DNA of 64,000 bases from Sulfitobacter sp. OXR-159 (GCF_034377145.1 NZ_CP139707.1:567001-631000); one strand, 5' to 3'; shown: positions 9,501 through 17,438, counted from the first letter of the stretch. Notes: generated by a model from the letters alone, not told the origin. Numbers and translations are program-made.

Positions 9501-12328
9501 GCGCGGGTGACGGCGGTGTCTTCGGCAAAGTCGACAAAGCCGGGGGCGCTATCAAGGTTAGGGATCATGCTGTCGAGCGTTTGGCGCTGCGCCGAGGCAC
9601 GGGCGGCTTGAGCCACAGAGGAGGCGTCGACCCCGGCCTCTTCGTTTTGTGCGGCGACCATGCCGGGGGTCAGCTGGGTGGTGGTGGCGATGCCAGCCTC
9701 GCCGCGCACCGACCGGGTGCTGCTGCGCTGGCCGTCGATCGGCAGATCGGTTGCATTCACGCCCGGGGTCTGACGTTTTCCGGCGAAATGATTACGACGT
9801 TTGCTGACTTCCTTGAGCGCTTCGGGGGTGCATTGGGCCACGGCAAAGTTCTCGGTTCTAAGCTCGCCCTTTTTCAGTGGCACCACGCGCGACCCACCGC
9901 GGCGCAGATCGTTGGTGCGGGTCACTTGCACCGCACTCCCAGCGGGGAGGGTTTCGGGCTGCACGAGGAAAGCGTGGGTCACCGGGCGCATGCCGTTGAG
10001 CGAATAGGCACCATTGATATCGGTCACAACGAAGAGCCCTTCTTGGGTCACGATGCGCACGCCGGGAATGCCCGGCTCATCCTTGGCGCGGTCGCGCAGA
10101 CCGTTGCCGTTGCAATCCATGAACACGGCGCCCAGAACGGTGCCCTGCCGGGCAAATACGCCGCCCGAATTGTCGAGCCGTACCATGGCGCGGGCGGTCT
10201 GCGACTGTTGCAGCGCCCCGGTGCCTGCTTGGCGGCCCGAAAGGATCGCGGTGTTTTCAATCCGGCCTTCGCGGGCTGCGGCAGAGAATTGCATCACATA
10301 GGACAGCTCATGGCTTGTCAGCGGTTCGAGCATGCCCACGTCAAAGCGCAGATCACCGTTGCCGATCTCTTGCGGATCGTCCAGCGGCTCACCGTTAAGG
10401 GTGACCGTGCCGGGAACGAAGTTCACACCATAGGCCGGGCGGTCGAGGATCTCGCCACCGATCAGGGCCTGATGCATGTTGTTGGTAAAGCTGAGCGTAT
10501 AGGTGACGAATTCACCATGGCCCACGCTGTCGAGGTCCGCAGCTTTGTCCAAGGCCAGCGGCGTGCCGTAATTCGGATCCACCGGAATATCGGAGACGAA
10601 AAGCGCGCCGCCCGCGTGGTTGAAGGCGTTGCCCCACCCTGCATCCATCACCTTGCGGCCCATCCCGGCATAGTCCAGCCGGGCGGAGGGGAAGACCCAA
10701 GCGGGCGCATCCATCACGGCATAGCGGTAGTCGCCTTCGGGCATTTCGGAGAAGGTGAAGAACCCGCGTTGGTCGGTCTGCGTGCGGGCCATTTCATTGC
10801 CCGTACGCGCATCGACAAGGGCGACAGACACATCGGCAACCGGGGCGTTCGAGACGGAGTTGAACAGGAAATTTCCGGGGTTGATCATCAGATCGTCTTC
10901 AAGCACCTCACTGTCGCAGGTCGCCGTGGCGATGAAGCTGTCGCCAAAGTCTGTGGCCATGACCTGATCACCAGCGACGGCGGGCGACATCTGCGCCAAC
11001 GGCAGGGCGGGGGTGAGGAAAATGCCGGTATTCGCGCCGGTCTCGGTCGCGATGATCGTTTCCACGTCGCCGGTCAGCATGCTGCGGATCGTCACCGCTG
11101 TGCTGTCGACCTCGGTGCTGACGTTGCAAGTGCCTGAGGTGAGACGCAGACGGGTGTCGCTGCCCGGTGTGCCATAGGGCTGATCGGCGCCGGTTTCGGG
11201 GTGCTCGAACACCAATGTGCCAGCTGTCTCCGACTCGCGGTCATAGATCACGGTGTTGGAGGCCAGCAGTAAGGTGCTCTCTTGGTTGTTGTAAAAGGCG
11301 GAGGCGGTGTTGTGCACCTCGACCTTGCCCAAGGCGGCAGGCACGCGCACCGAAAAGCTGGGATCGGTGGCATGGCCGATGGCGTAGTCGCCCTCATGAA
11401 AGAAGGCCACCGCATCCACATCGTGGGAAAGCCCTGCGGGGACCACGCTGAGGTATTGGTGCGCGGGGGCGCCGCGCATATGAACGAGGGCCGTCATGGT
11501 CCCCGAATCCTGCACCGTGTTGAACACGGTATTCAGCGGGATCGCATCGCGCAGCAAGACACCGGTCCGGGGTGTGCCGTCGATCACGATGGGCTGGCCG
11601 TCGATCTGCGGATAGCCAAAGGCGTCCCGCTCGGAGTCGTTGCGCAACCGCAGGGTGTAGGTGATGAGCGCGCCTTCGTCGTTTTCCGAGACGACCTGCT
11701 CTTTGGAAACTTCGAGCCCGCCTTCTTCGACGCGCGAGACCCCCACCGCTTCTTCGCTCAGGCTTTGGCCATCCTCGGTCACGGCAGAGGCCGTCAACAT
11801 GCTGGCGAACTGGGTGCTTACAGGGGTCTCTGCGGAAATGCGGAACTCATAGATCAGTTGCAGCCGCTCTCCCGCCGCGAGCATGATGGGCGCGGACATG
11901 TCGACCGCCCGGTCTTCGACATCGATCAGGCCGTTGCCGTTCAGGTCGGGGAAAAGCGATTGGCGGGACATCATTTGGGCGCTGCCCTGTTCGCCAATGC
12001 TGAGCGATGTGGAAAGCGGCACGTTGCCGGTGTTGATCACGTCGAAATGGTAGCGGCCAAAGGCGCCGCGGGTCAGCAGAAGGTCGGAGTAGCCGGTCAC
12101 TTCCAGCCCGGGAACTGCGGCGACTTCGGCCCGAACCGGGTTTGAGAAGACACGTTCCATGATGCCAAGGGAGGTATTGAAATAGCTGACTTCTGCCACG
12201 TTGCGGATGAAAGATCCGGCGGGGGCCGGGGCGGCGGCGGCGGTGTGGGGCAGAAGGCTCAGGCTCATTGCGGAGGCGCTGATCAGGGCCAGAGCCGGGC
12301 GGGCTTTAGACATAAGGAAACTGCGCAT
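6587..12328 (-). CDS. Giant DUF11 / SdrB-like / beta-barrel outer-membrane protein (1913 aa)
   Basis: The signal peptide is about residues 1-33 (ending HTAAAAPAP). The start at 12328 has AGGAGC six bases upstream. Order of parts: an N-terminal block (about 34-360) beginning AGSFIRNVAEVSYFNT, the same opening pattern as the 877-aa neighbour; a region with a carboxypeptidase-regulatory-like beta sandwich (about 500-560, TQTDQRGFFTFSEMPEGDY); a DUF11 repeat (about 590-720, GEFVTYTLSFTN); an SdrD-B-like calcium-type domain (about 745-810, DCNGNGLRDRAKDEPGIPG); an Ala/Arg-rich linker; an Ig/invasin-like domain (about 1010-1130); and about 700 C-terminal residues of alternating amphipathic strands rich in Tyr, Arg, Glu and Thr (for example GYVQGSERVEILVRDEDGG followed by RGTDYLLDF), typical of a large outer-membrane barrel. 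I infer an outer-membrane anchor or exporter for the co-encoded DUF11 proteins. Confidence 0.8.
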   Translation of the reverse strand: MRSFLMSKARPALALISASAMSLSLLPHTAAAAPAPAGSFIRNVAEVSYFNTSLGIMERVFSNPVRAEVAAVPGLEVTGYSDLLLTRGAFGRYHFDVINTGNVPLSTSLSIGEQGSAQMMSRQSLFPDLNGNGLIDVEDRAVDMSAPIMLAAGERLQLIYEFRISAETPVSTQFASMLTASAVTEDGQSLSEEAVGVSRVEEGGLEVSKEQVVSENDEGALITYTLRLRNDSERDAFGYPQIDGQPIVIDGTPRTGVLLRDAIPLNTVFNTVQDSGTMTALVHMRGAPAHQYLSVVPAGLSHDVDAVAFFHEGDYAIGHATDPSFSVRVPAALGKVEVHNTASAFYNNQESTLLLASNTVIYDRESETAGTLVFEHPETGADQPYGTPGSDTRLRLTSGTCNVSTEVDSTAVTIRSMLTGDVETIIATETGANTGIFLTPALPLAQMSPAVAGDQVMATDFGDSFIATATCDSEVLEDDLMINPGNFLFNSVSNAPVADVSVALVDARTGNEMARTQTDQRGFFTFSEMPEGDYRYAVMDAPAWVFPSARLDYAGMGRKVMDAGWGNAFNHAGGALFVSDIPVDPNYGTPLALDKAADLDSVGHGEFVTYTLSFTNNMHQALIGGEILDRPAYGVNFVPGTVTLNGEPLDDPQEIGNGDLRFDVGMLEPLTSHELSYVMQFSAAAREGRIENTAILSGRQAGTGALQQSQTARAMVRLDNSGGVFARQGTVLGAVFMDCNGNGLRDRAKDEPGIPGVRIVTQEGLFVVTDINGAYSLNGMRPVTHAFLVQPETLPAGSAVQVTRTNDLRRGGSRVVPLKKGELRTENFAVAQCTPEALKEVSKRRNHFAGKRQTPGVNATDLPIDGQRSSTRSVRGEAGIATTTQLTPGMVAAQNEEAGVDASSVAQAARASAQRQTLDSMIPNLDSAPGFVDFAEDTAVTRATQNIRIKGKADLTLTLLVNGRELGGDRVGERTSLEKNNVQALEYVAVKLGSGENVLTLVGRDGFGIERVRKALRLTAPGKPARIEILLPETAAANPASVVPVVVRVLDARGRPVPASGTVTLSARRSLWDVTDIRSSAPGVQAYLDNGEATFNLIPPQASGPDLITIRSSFGEAEARLTFTPDLNERVLIGVIEGAVSLSGDAGNVIEEDRISAFEDTTTGIRGELYLKGVIRGDALLTLRYSSDRDTEDSLFRDIRGEEYYPVYGDNSERGADAQSSSNLFVKVEKGRSYVLYGDIAIEPEASALKLGGLQRVATGAKGHWENDRVSVTVFAARTAQEQQEQEIRGRGVSGPYDLDLSGYVQGSERVEILVRDEDGGDILSATPLLRGTDYLLDFFRNTITFDTPVRQFDLDGNPVSIRVTYEVEAEGAEAYWLYGGEVNYALSERTSIGARAVHADAPLGNTARQRMHSAYIQREDRQGGLWEAEVARSENAMGENDTAARLSYELKTETRHFAFEAIHTGRDFYAQGGLARPGTSQVRLSYGEEIDQRSDIAFGAEYTRDRVNDSARLTVDAIYSRHLSKTLRGEIGLEYSRDRTASGSETDTALILGAHWTPAARPGTVIEAQLRAPLGGDAPTELTLGLYDEPKNGWRVYNEIELQFGSDELVTRAAYGFTYTLNEWVTGRTEMTKAGGTSDTTMVQGLSVDWDINESTNLRADLEHSRNLETDDGELTSFAIGTSWQSADGDWVGDAELETTWEESGKTHYASIGIAGNVTPDLTVLARSRAALDRRDSEDSRRMRTRIGAAYRPKDNARLDVLAWYEHRLEEKHASTETHLWSIDANYEIDADLRINGKYAGQYQKIGTHAGAAANTTTQLIQGGLNYEFGDDRFQLGLNATHLWDSEGNSSNGIGAEFGFTPREGILLALGYNKARGRVAGQSGLYDEGFYFRFNLLLDNSLWTQFDQFLGS

Positions 12329-12405
12329 CAGCTTGCTCCTGTGCGATCCCTGGAAAAGGGCATGAAATAATTGGGGAGACGGAAACGGGGGTAGAAGGGG
12401 GGGGC

Positions 12406-12437
12406 GCCCCCGGGTGAGCGTTGCTCAGCCCGGGGGC
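12406..12437 (-). terminator. Strong GC hairpin between the two large DUF11 genes (attenuator-like)
   Basis: GCCCCCGGGTGAGC (12406-12419) pairs with GCTCAGCCCGGGGGC (12423-12437) across a GTT loop with one bulged base. It lies 14 bp after the stop of the 877-aa gene and about 80 bp before the start of the 1913-aa gene, both transcribed leftward. After the stem the transcript is C-rich with only short T runs (GCGCCCCCCCCTTCTACCCCC), so read-through is likely. This would give more of the 877-aa secreted protein than of the giant barrel protein, as expected for a surface subunit and its membrane partner. Confidence 0.6.
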
Positions 12438-12451
12438 ACCGGAGAGGTCGG

Positions 12452-15085
12452 TTAGTCGTCGACCCGCACGGTGAACTCTACCCGGGCAAAGCCGCCGGGA
12501 AGGATCGTGCCATGTGTGCTCGATACGTTGGTCGAGGTGACGGTGGCCGTGCTGGTGCCCGGGAACAGGCTCTCTGGGCAGGCACCGCCACAGTTCGTGA
12601 CCGCGGTATAGGCCGGTGCGGCGTCCGAGATGATCACGTTGTCCGCCGCAGAGGCGCCCGTGTTCTCGGCTTCGACCATGTAGCGGATGCACTGGCCGGG
12701 CTCGACATCAAGACGGGTCTTGGTGAAGGTGCCCACGGTGCCATCGCAGCCCGCGTCGATATACTGATACTTGCTCAGTGTGACATCGCCCGAGATGATG
12801 ACCACGCGGTCTTCGACGACGTTGTTGGTCTGGTCGATATCGGTCCCGGTACCGTTCAACGTGTTGTTGATCGAGATCGTGCCGACTTCGGAGACACCTT
12901 GGGTGGCTGTCGATGGCGTCTGCACGCGGTAGATCAGCGAGATGCTGTCGCCCGGAGCAAGCCCGTTGACGCCCGGCGAAACACCGTCGGTCAGGTCATC
13001 GAAGTTGTCGATCACCGGCTCGGATGGATCGATCACGCCGTTGCCGTTCTGGTCCCAGAAGATCGCGCCGGAGAAGTTGGTCAGACCGGATTCGGTGATC
13101 GACGCCTCGGTGATGGCCACGTTCCCTTCGTTCGAAATGGTGTGGAGGATGTCCACGATACCACCCGGCGAAGCCTGCGCGCTTTGGTTTTCGATGATCT
13201 TCACATCGTAGATTTCGTTGACCGTGACTTGGTTGACGATACGGTCACCTTGTCCGGAGACGGAAGATACGACCGCGATGTCGACCAAGGTATCGCCGGG
13301 CAGGGCGTCATCTGCCGGGGTGATCACCGCGCGGATAGCCTGCGATCCACCTGCTGGGATGGTGCCTGTGTTCGACACGATCGACCCGTCTGGCAGTTGG
13401 AACTCAACCGTCCAGCCTGCGGGCAGGGCTTGATCCAGCGACAGGTTGAAGCTGTCCGAGGTCGGGCCGTTGTTTTCGACCAGCATGTCAAAGACGACCG
13501 GTGCGCCGGGGTCTGTCGACTGGGTGACCCACGGGTTGCCACCGTTTGTCGGAGCCGCGCCATCGCCTTCGGAACCGACGACAGCGTTTTCGAGGTCGAC
13601 CGAAGCTGCAAGCACCGCACCGGAGAATTCGGCGGTCGATACGTCAGTGACGCCCGAGTTGTCCGAGGTCGTGGTAAGGATCGCGGTGTAGTTGGTGGTG
13701 GCGGTCGGTGTGACATTGGTCGGCAGGGTGGCTATCAACGTCACCTTCGCGCTGTCACCGATACCCAAGGGGCCCACAGAGCCGACCACCGGGGTGACAC
13801 CGTCCGCGCCGACAAAGCGGAAGGTGGTGCCCGCGGGGAAGTCGTCGTTGGCCACGTCAAGGGTCAGGCTGTCCGGGCTGTTGGAAAGGTTGGTCAGCAC
13901 GAATTCCTGACGGATCACGCCGCCTTGGTAGACATCGCCGGTTTCCGTGACGACATCGTTGCTCGCGGCGTCATCGTCGGTGCCCGAGGCAATTGCCGCA
14001 TTGGCGGTGCCGTTGGAGTTGATCGCGGTATCGGCAATCGCCACCGCATATTGGTTGTCGACGGTGACAGAGGCAGTGTTCGACGGCGGGAAGGCTGTGC
14101 CGTCAACGTCTTGGGTCGCCACGTTGGTGATGATGCCCGCATTGGCGGTATCCGCGATCACGGCACGGAAGGTCACCTCGCCCGAGCGGCCAGAGCCGAC
14201 AGAGGAGATCAGGAAGTTGACGTTTTGCCCATCATCATAGTCCCAAGCGATCGTCTCGCCGGAGCCGTTTGTGGTGTCCACGACGGTGGAGCCGTTGTCA
14301 TCGTCCAGCGGTGTAGCGGAGTCAGACCAGCGGGCCGAGCCGGGTACGTAGGTCAGGCGGCCATCGAGCACGTCCTGCACAGAGTAGTTGTTGGCGGCAG
14401 CAAGACCGGTGCTGGAGTAGGTCAGCGTGATGGTCACTTCGTCGCCCGCGTCAATGATGTTGGGATTGCCGCCCGAGGCCGGGTCCGCTGTCATCGATTT
14501 GACCAACTCGACAATCGCGTCGTTGGAGATTGTCAGCGTGTCTGTGTTGGTAATAAGTACGGTACCGTCAAGGTTGGAAGTCGCTGTCACAGTGATCGTA
14601 TCGGAACCGGACGCTGTCGAAGGGGCGGTGGCTTCGATCACAACGCCGAACTGTTCGCCGGGTGCCAGAGTTGGTGTTTCAGTCAACGGAGTGGCGCTAT
14701 CGGCCACGCCGTCCATATTGGCATCAGGATAAAAGACCAACGGCTGCAAATCGAGCGTCCCGCTGCTGTCTTCTGCCGCCTCCAGCAAGAATGCATCTGC
14801 ACCGTTACCGTCGTTGGTGATGATGTGAGGCAAGAAAGCTTTGCCGCCGGGGGCAATTGTTTCCGTGTTGTCCGAGGTCATGGAGACACCAGCAACTTGC
14901 TGAACGATCGTCTCAACGGTGTTGGAGGTTACCGTGATCGTGTCGCCCGCCGCGTTGGTATAGGTCGCGACGGCTTGGTTGCCGATGACCGAACCCGCTT
15001 CGGGTGCCGCGAAAGCGACAGTGCCGATCACGGCGGTCAGAGCAACGGCGCTCACGGAGCGCAGGAAGGTTGTATGGTTTTTCAC
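12452..15085 (-). CDS. Secreted DUF11 multi-repeat protein (877 aa)
   Basis: A GTG start at 15085 follows AGGGA by 8 nt. The signal peptide (MKNHTTFLRSVSAVALTAVI, cleavage near AFA/APEAG) leads into GSVIGNQAVATYTNAAGDT, the same opening motif as the giant neighbour. The rest is extracellular beta-sandwich repeats of DUF11 type: GDEVTITLTYSSTG with NYSVQDVLDGRLTYVPGSA, further repeats around residues 370-490, 540-640 and 660-760, and a last one with GQCIRYMVEAENTGASAADN. Thr, Asp, Gly and Ser dominate, basic residues are few and the protein is strongly acidic. Four Cys cluster in the last 110 residues. There is no barrel, LPXTG motif or lipobox. It is probably a secreted or surface-retained adhesin-like subunit whose attachment depends on the giant protein; this is inference. 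Confidence 0.8.
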   Translation of the reverse strand: MKNHTTFLRSVSAVALTAVIGTVAFAAPEAGSVIGNQAVATYTNAAGDTITVTSNTVETIVQQVAGVSMTSDNTETIAPGGKAFLPHIITNDGNGADAFLLEAAEDSSGTLDLQPLVFYPDANMDGVADSATPLTETPTLAPGEQFGVVIEATAPSTASGSDTITVTATSNLDGTVLITNTDTLTISNDAIVELVKSMTADPASGGNPNIIDAGDEVTITLTYSSTGLAAANNYSVQDVLDGRLTYVPGSARWSDSATPLDDDNGSTVVDTTNGSGETIAWDYDDGQNVNFLISSVGSGRSGEVTFRAVIADTANAGIITNVATQDVDGTAFPPSNTASVTVDNQYAVAIADTAINSNGTANAAIASGTDDDAASNDVVTETGDVYQGGVIRQEFVLTNLSNSPDSLTLDVANDDFPAGTTFRFVGADGVTPVVGSVGPLGIGDSAKVTLIATLPTNVTPTATTNYTAILTTTSDNSGVTDVSTAEFSGAVLAASVDLENAVVGSEGDGAAPTNGGNPWVTQSTDPGAPVVFDMLVENNGPTSDSFNLSLDQALPAGWTVEFQLPDGSIVSNTGTIPAGGSQAIRAVITPADDALPGDTLVDIAVVSSVSGQGDRIVNQVTVNEIYDVKIIENQSAQASPGGIVDILHTISNEGNVAITEASITESGLTNFSGAIFWDQNGNGVIDPSEPVIDNFDDLTDGVSPGVNGLAPGDSISLIYRVQTPSTATQGVSEVGTISINNTLNGTGTDIDQTNNVVEDRVVIISGDVTLSKYQYIDAGCDGTVGTFTKTRLDVEPGQCIRYMVEAENTGASAADNVIISDAAPAYTAVTNCGGACPESLFPGTSTATVTSTNVSSTHGTILPGGFARVEFTVRVDD

Positions 15086-15113
15086 GTTAATATTCCCTAG
15101 TTCTATAGTAGTT

Positions 15114-15137
15114 GGAGAGAGAGTGGAGAGAGAGAGG
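15114..15137. repeat. Polypurine GA tract in the DUF11 operon
   Basis: GGAGAGAGAGTGGAGAGAGA and following bases lie in the 60-bp gap between the 170-aa and 877-aa genes. In the leftward mRNA this is a CU repeat upstream of the GTG start of the 877-aa gene. It resembles the tract at 5601-5630. Slippage here could change the spacing but not a reading frame. Confidence 0.7.
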
Positions 15138-15145
15138 CGCCGGAT

Positions 15146-15658
15146 TTAGTTCAGGCGCACGCGGTAGCTGTTGAAGGCGGAGGCGCCTGCTTCGAGCGGT
15201 TCCGAGAGGGTCCAGCGCACGGCGGCGACGGCTTCTTCGGGAAGGGGCTCTTCAATCATATTGCCATTGGCATCGACGACCTTGCGGGTGGCGGGAACGG
15301 TCGACCATTCCAGCCCTTCCTGCTCTGGGTCCATCTCGGCCTGGACTTCAAAGACCGCGGCGACAGAGGTCACTTCGGCCCCAAGGGCGAGAGAGACGCC
15401 ATCGGGAACCGGGGCGGCGATGACGAGCCCCTCCATCGCGCCTTCGGTCGTGTTCTGGTGGCGCAGCTCATAAGAGATCACCTCGCCCGGGCGGATCGTT
15501 TCACGCTCAACGAGGACTTCTTCGCCCTCGGCATTGGTTTCCACCACGCGGAAGGAGAATTCGCTCGTCAGCGCGTCGGCGGCAGCCGCGAAACCCGCGA
15601 GGGACAAGGCCGTACTCGCAATGAGTGTCTTGGATAATTGGGAGATATGGATACGCAT
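15146..15658 (-). CDS. Small periplasmic DUF11-like protein (170 aa)
   Basis: The signal peptide (MRIHISQLSKTLIASTALSL, cleavage near GFAAAADA) is followed by one beta-sandwich domain. It contains ETIRPGEVISYELRHQNTTE and GLVIAAPVPDGVSLALGAEV, the same logic as a DUF11 repeat (declared conflict, then an un-ruled pair of strands), and ends EAGASAFNSYRVRLN. It is the first gene of the leftward DUF11 operon, 60 bp before the 877-aa gene. Its size and its position suggest a periplasmic chaperone-like, minor subunit or capping role. Function is not known to me. Confidence 0.7.
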   Translation of the reverse strand: MRIHISQLSKTLIASTALSLAGFAAAADALTSEFSFRVVETNAEGEEVLVERETIRPGEVISYELRHQNTTEGAMEGLVIAAPVPDGVSLALGAEVTSVAAVFEVQAEMDPEQEGLEWSTVPATRKVVDANGNMIEEPLPEEAVAAVRWTLSEPLEAGASAFNSYRVRLN

Positions 15659-15811
15659 CTAGTAGTTCCCTTGTGGGCCGGTGAAGAGCCGGCAGTTGCA
15701 ATGAATGGACACGCTCATTGCGTTGTCCTGTTCTCATCTTCGGGGAACCGGATACCGATATCATCTGAGCGAAGGGTTAACTCGCTGAGCCTCTGGTCAG
15801 ACGGTTAGTCG

Positions 15812-15831
15812 AAAGGATAGGTGCCCCTATC
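15812..15831. promoter_or_regulatory. AAAGGATAG box with inverted repeat upstream of the DUF11 operon
   Basis: AAAGGATAG (15812-15820) is continuous with the perfect inverted repeat GATAGG-TGCC-CCTATC (15816-15831). It lies about 155 bp upstream of the first DUF11 gene. Two-fold symmetry of this size suits the 7-2-7 style of sites used by NarL-type regulators. Confidence 0.55.
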
Positions 15832-15961
15832 GGGTCGCGCCCCGGCCTACCATTTGGCGCGGGAATGGCGCTGGGGGCGGGGCGGATAGATGGTTAATTT
15901 TGCAGGGAAAAATGCAGTTTCCGAATCTTTGATCCGGTGCAAAACGTCAAAGGCTAAACGC

Positions 15962-15985
15962 AAAAACGCCCGCGCGGGGCGGGCG
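15962..15985 (-). terminator. Rho-independent terminator of the NarL-type regulator gene
   Basis: On the minus strand CGCCCGC, a 5-nt loop and GCGGGCG are followed by TTTTTG. It lies about 93 bp beyond the stop codon of the regulator gene and separates it from the DUF11 operon, which therefore needs its own promoter in 15659-15960. Confidence 0.85.
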
Positions 15986-16077
15986 ATTATGGTTTACAAG
16001 CCAGAGGGGAAATTGGGCGCGCTACGGGGGGGCGCGCAGGGTCCGGACCGGGGCGTTTCAGGCGGCGAAAACGGGCC

Positions 16078-16698
16078 TCAAACGAAGCCCGCGTCGCGCG
16101 CAATGATCGCTGCATCCGTACGATTCTTTGCGTCCAGTTTTCGGCAAAGTGTTTTCACGTGCAGTTTGATCGTCACTTCTTGCAGATCAAGGTCGCGCGC
16201 GATCTCTTTATTCGACTGCGCGCTCATCAATCCGCGCAGCACTTGGCGCTCACGCTCTGACAAGGCTTTCTCGAAATCCGTCTCTTCGGGATTGTCTTTG
16301 CCCGACATGAAGGTGACCGGGGCATAGGTCTCCCCGGCGGCCATAAAGCGGACCGCGTTGACCAGTGACTTGGCGGGCAGGGTCTTGGGCAAAAAGCCGA
16401 TTGCCCCCATTTCCAACGCCTGTTCGGCGATCAGCCGGGTGGCGGTGCCAGAAATCAGCCCGACGGGGCGGCCCTCGTTGATACCAAGCACGGTTTGCAG
16501 GCCCTGCAGCCCCTTCATACCGGGCATCGTATAATCGAGCAGAACCAGATCGTAGGGCGGCTCGGACTTGATCTTGTCCAAGGCACCGGCCAGATCACAT
16601 GCCGCTTCGGTGACGGTCGCTCCATCGGCATCAAGGAACATGGCAATGGTCTCTCGAACCATGTCGTGATCATCGGCAATTAAAATACGCAAAGACAT
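16078..16698 (-). CDS. NarL/FixJ-type response regulator (REC + LuxR HTH)
   Basis: This 206-residue regulator starts at 16698, where AGGAGA lies 6 nt upstream; upstream in-frame codons give a low-complexity extension through the promoter repeats and are not used. The receiver domain (residues 1-120) has the acidic pair in ILIADDHD, the phosphoacceptor Asp in LVLLDYTMPGMKG and the conserved Lys in GFLPKTLPAK. The LuxR helix-turn-helix is LSERERQVLRGLMSAQSNKE followed by IARDLDLQEVTIKLHVKTL. It is divergent from the molybdopterin-fold/hybrid-kinase operon and adjacent to the DUF11 operon, so it is the obvious phosphorelay output. Two copies of a candidate autoregulatory motif lie in its promoter region. 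Confidence 0.9.
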   Translation of the reverse strand: MSLRILIADDHDMVRETIAMFLDADGATVTEAACDLAGALDKIKSEPPYDLVLLDYTMPGMKGLQGLQTVLGINEGRPVGLISGTATRLIAEQALEMGAIGFLPKTLPAKSLVNAVRFMAAGETYAPVTFMSGKDNPEETDFEKALSERERQVLRGLMSAQSNKEIARDLDLQEVTIKLHVKTLCRKLDAKNRTDAAIIARDAGFV

Positions 16699-16806
16699 AA
16701 TAGATCTCCTGAAGCCCAAATGGCCGGCGTTCTCTAATGGGTAGAGTGTGCCCGTTTGAAAAGAAAGATGAAAGCCCAAGGGACAAAGGGCGCAAAGGCA
16801 TGCGCC

Positions 16807-16869
16807 GCTATCCTTTGGTATGGCAGGGCGGGGCGCTCGGGGGCAGGCGCGCCTATCCTTTGGTATAGG
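16807..16869. promoter_or_regulatory. Two CTATCCTTTGGTAT boxes in the regulator/kinase divergent promoter
   Basis: CTATCCTTTGGTAT occurs at 16808-16821 and again at 16853-16866, a spacing of 45 bp, about four helical turns. The second copy is part of the palindrome-like CCTAT-CCTTTGGT-ATAGG (16852-16869). The complement of the core is AAAGGATAG, as at 6457 and 15812. The sites lie between the starts of the regulator (16698, leftward) and the molybdopterin-fold gene (16950, rightward), so one set could control both units. Confidence 0.6.
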
Positions 16870-16949
16870 GGGGATGCGCTTCTGCGCATTCGCGCCTCTC
16901 ATTAGGTCAGGGTATGGTCAGGTCATAACGCCAGATAAGGAACCAAGAC

Positions 16950-17432
16950 ATGATTTTTCAGAATCTTAGCAAGACCATCACCGCAGCCGCGCTCACAATG
17001 GGCCTTGCTTCGGCGGTTGCCGCCCAAGACGAAGAGGCCGTGCTCAACGTGACGCTGGCCGGTGAAACCCATAACTTTACCCTGTCTGACCTGCAGTCGA
17101 TGCCGGTCTCAAGCTTTGAAACGACAACCATCTGGACCGATGGCGCGCAGGAGTTCGAAGGCGTTTCTCTCAAGGATCTCTTCGACACGCTGAACGTCGA
17201 AGACGGCACGATCACCGCGACGGCCATCAATGACTATGCCGTGGAAATCCCAATGTCCGACGCCGTCGAAGGTGGCCCGATCATCGCCTACCACACCAAT
17301 GGTGAGGAAATGTCGCGCCGGGACAAGGGGCCACTTTGGGTCGTCTACCCTTACGACAGTGACATCGCCTACCAGACTGAACTGGTCTACAGCCGGTCGA
17401 TCTGGCAGCTTGACCGCATTAGTGTCGAGTAA
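16950..17432 (+). CDS. Periplasmic molybdopterin-fold protein without cysteine
   Basis: This 160-residue protein has a signal peptide (cleavage near AVAAQDEE) and one domain resembling the sulfite-oxidase-type oxidoreductase molybdopterin-binding fold: FTLSDLQSMPVSSFETTTIW, FEGVSLKDLFDTL, DYAVEIPMSD, GPIIAYHTNGEEMSRRDKGP and LWVVYPYD. True enzymes of the family bind molybdenum through a Cys, and this protein has no Cys at all, so catalysis is unlikely. It ends 6 bp before the hybrid kinase and should be co-transcribed with it. I infer that it is a periplasmic ligand-binding or signalling partner of the kinase. Confidence 0.75.
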   Translation: MIFQNLSKTITAAALTMGLASAVAAQDEEAVLNVTLAGETHNFTLSDLQSMPVSSFETTTIWTDGAQEFEGVSLKDLFDTLNVEDGTITATAINDYAVEIPMSDAVEGGPIIAYHTNGEEMSRRDKGPLWVVYPYDSDIAYQTELVYSRSIWQLDRISVE

Positions 17433-17438
17433 CTGACA

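Noticed and set aside
8537..11137. Very long open frame (866 codons) on the plus strand opposite the giant DUF11 gene
   Set aside because: It is an antisense shadow of a GC-rich gene. The product is His/Arg/Gly-rich, without signal peptide or domains.
12512..15100. Long open frame (862 codons) on the plus strand opposite the 877-aa gene
   Set aside because: The same shadow effect. Val/Asp/Arg/Gly composition and no domain.
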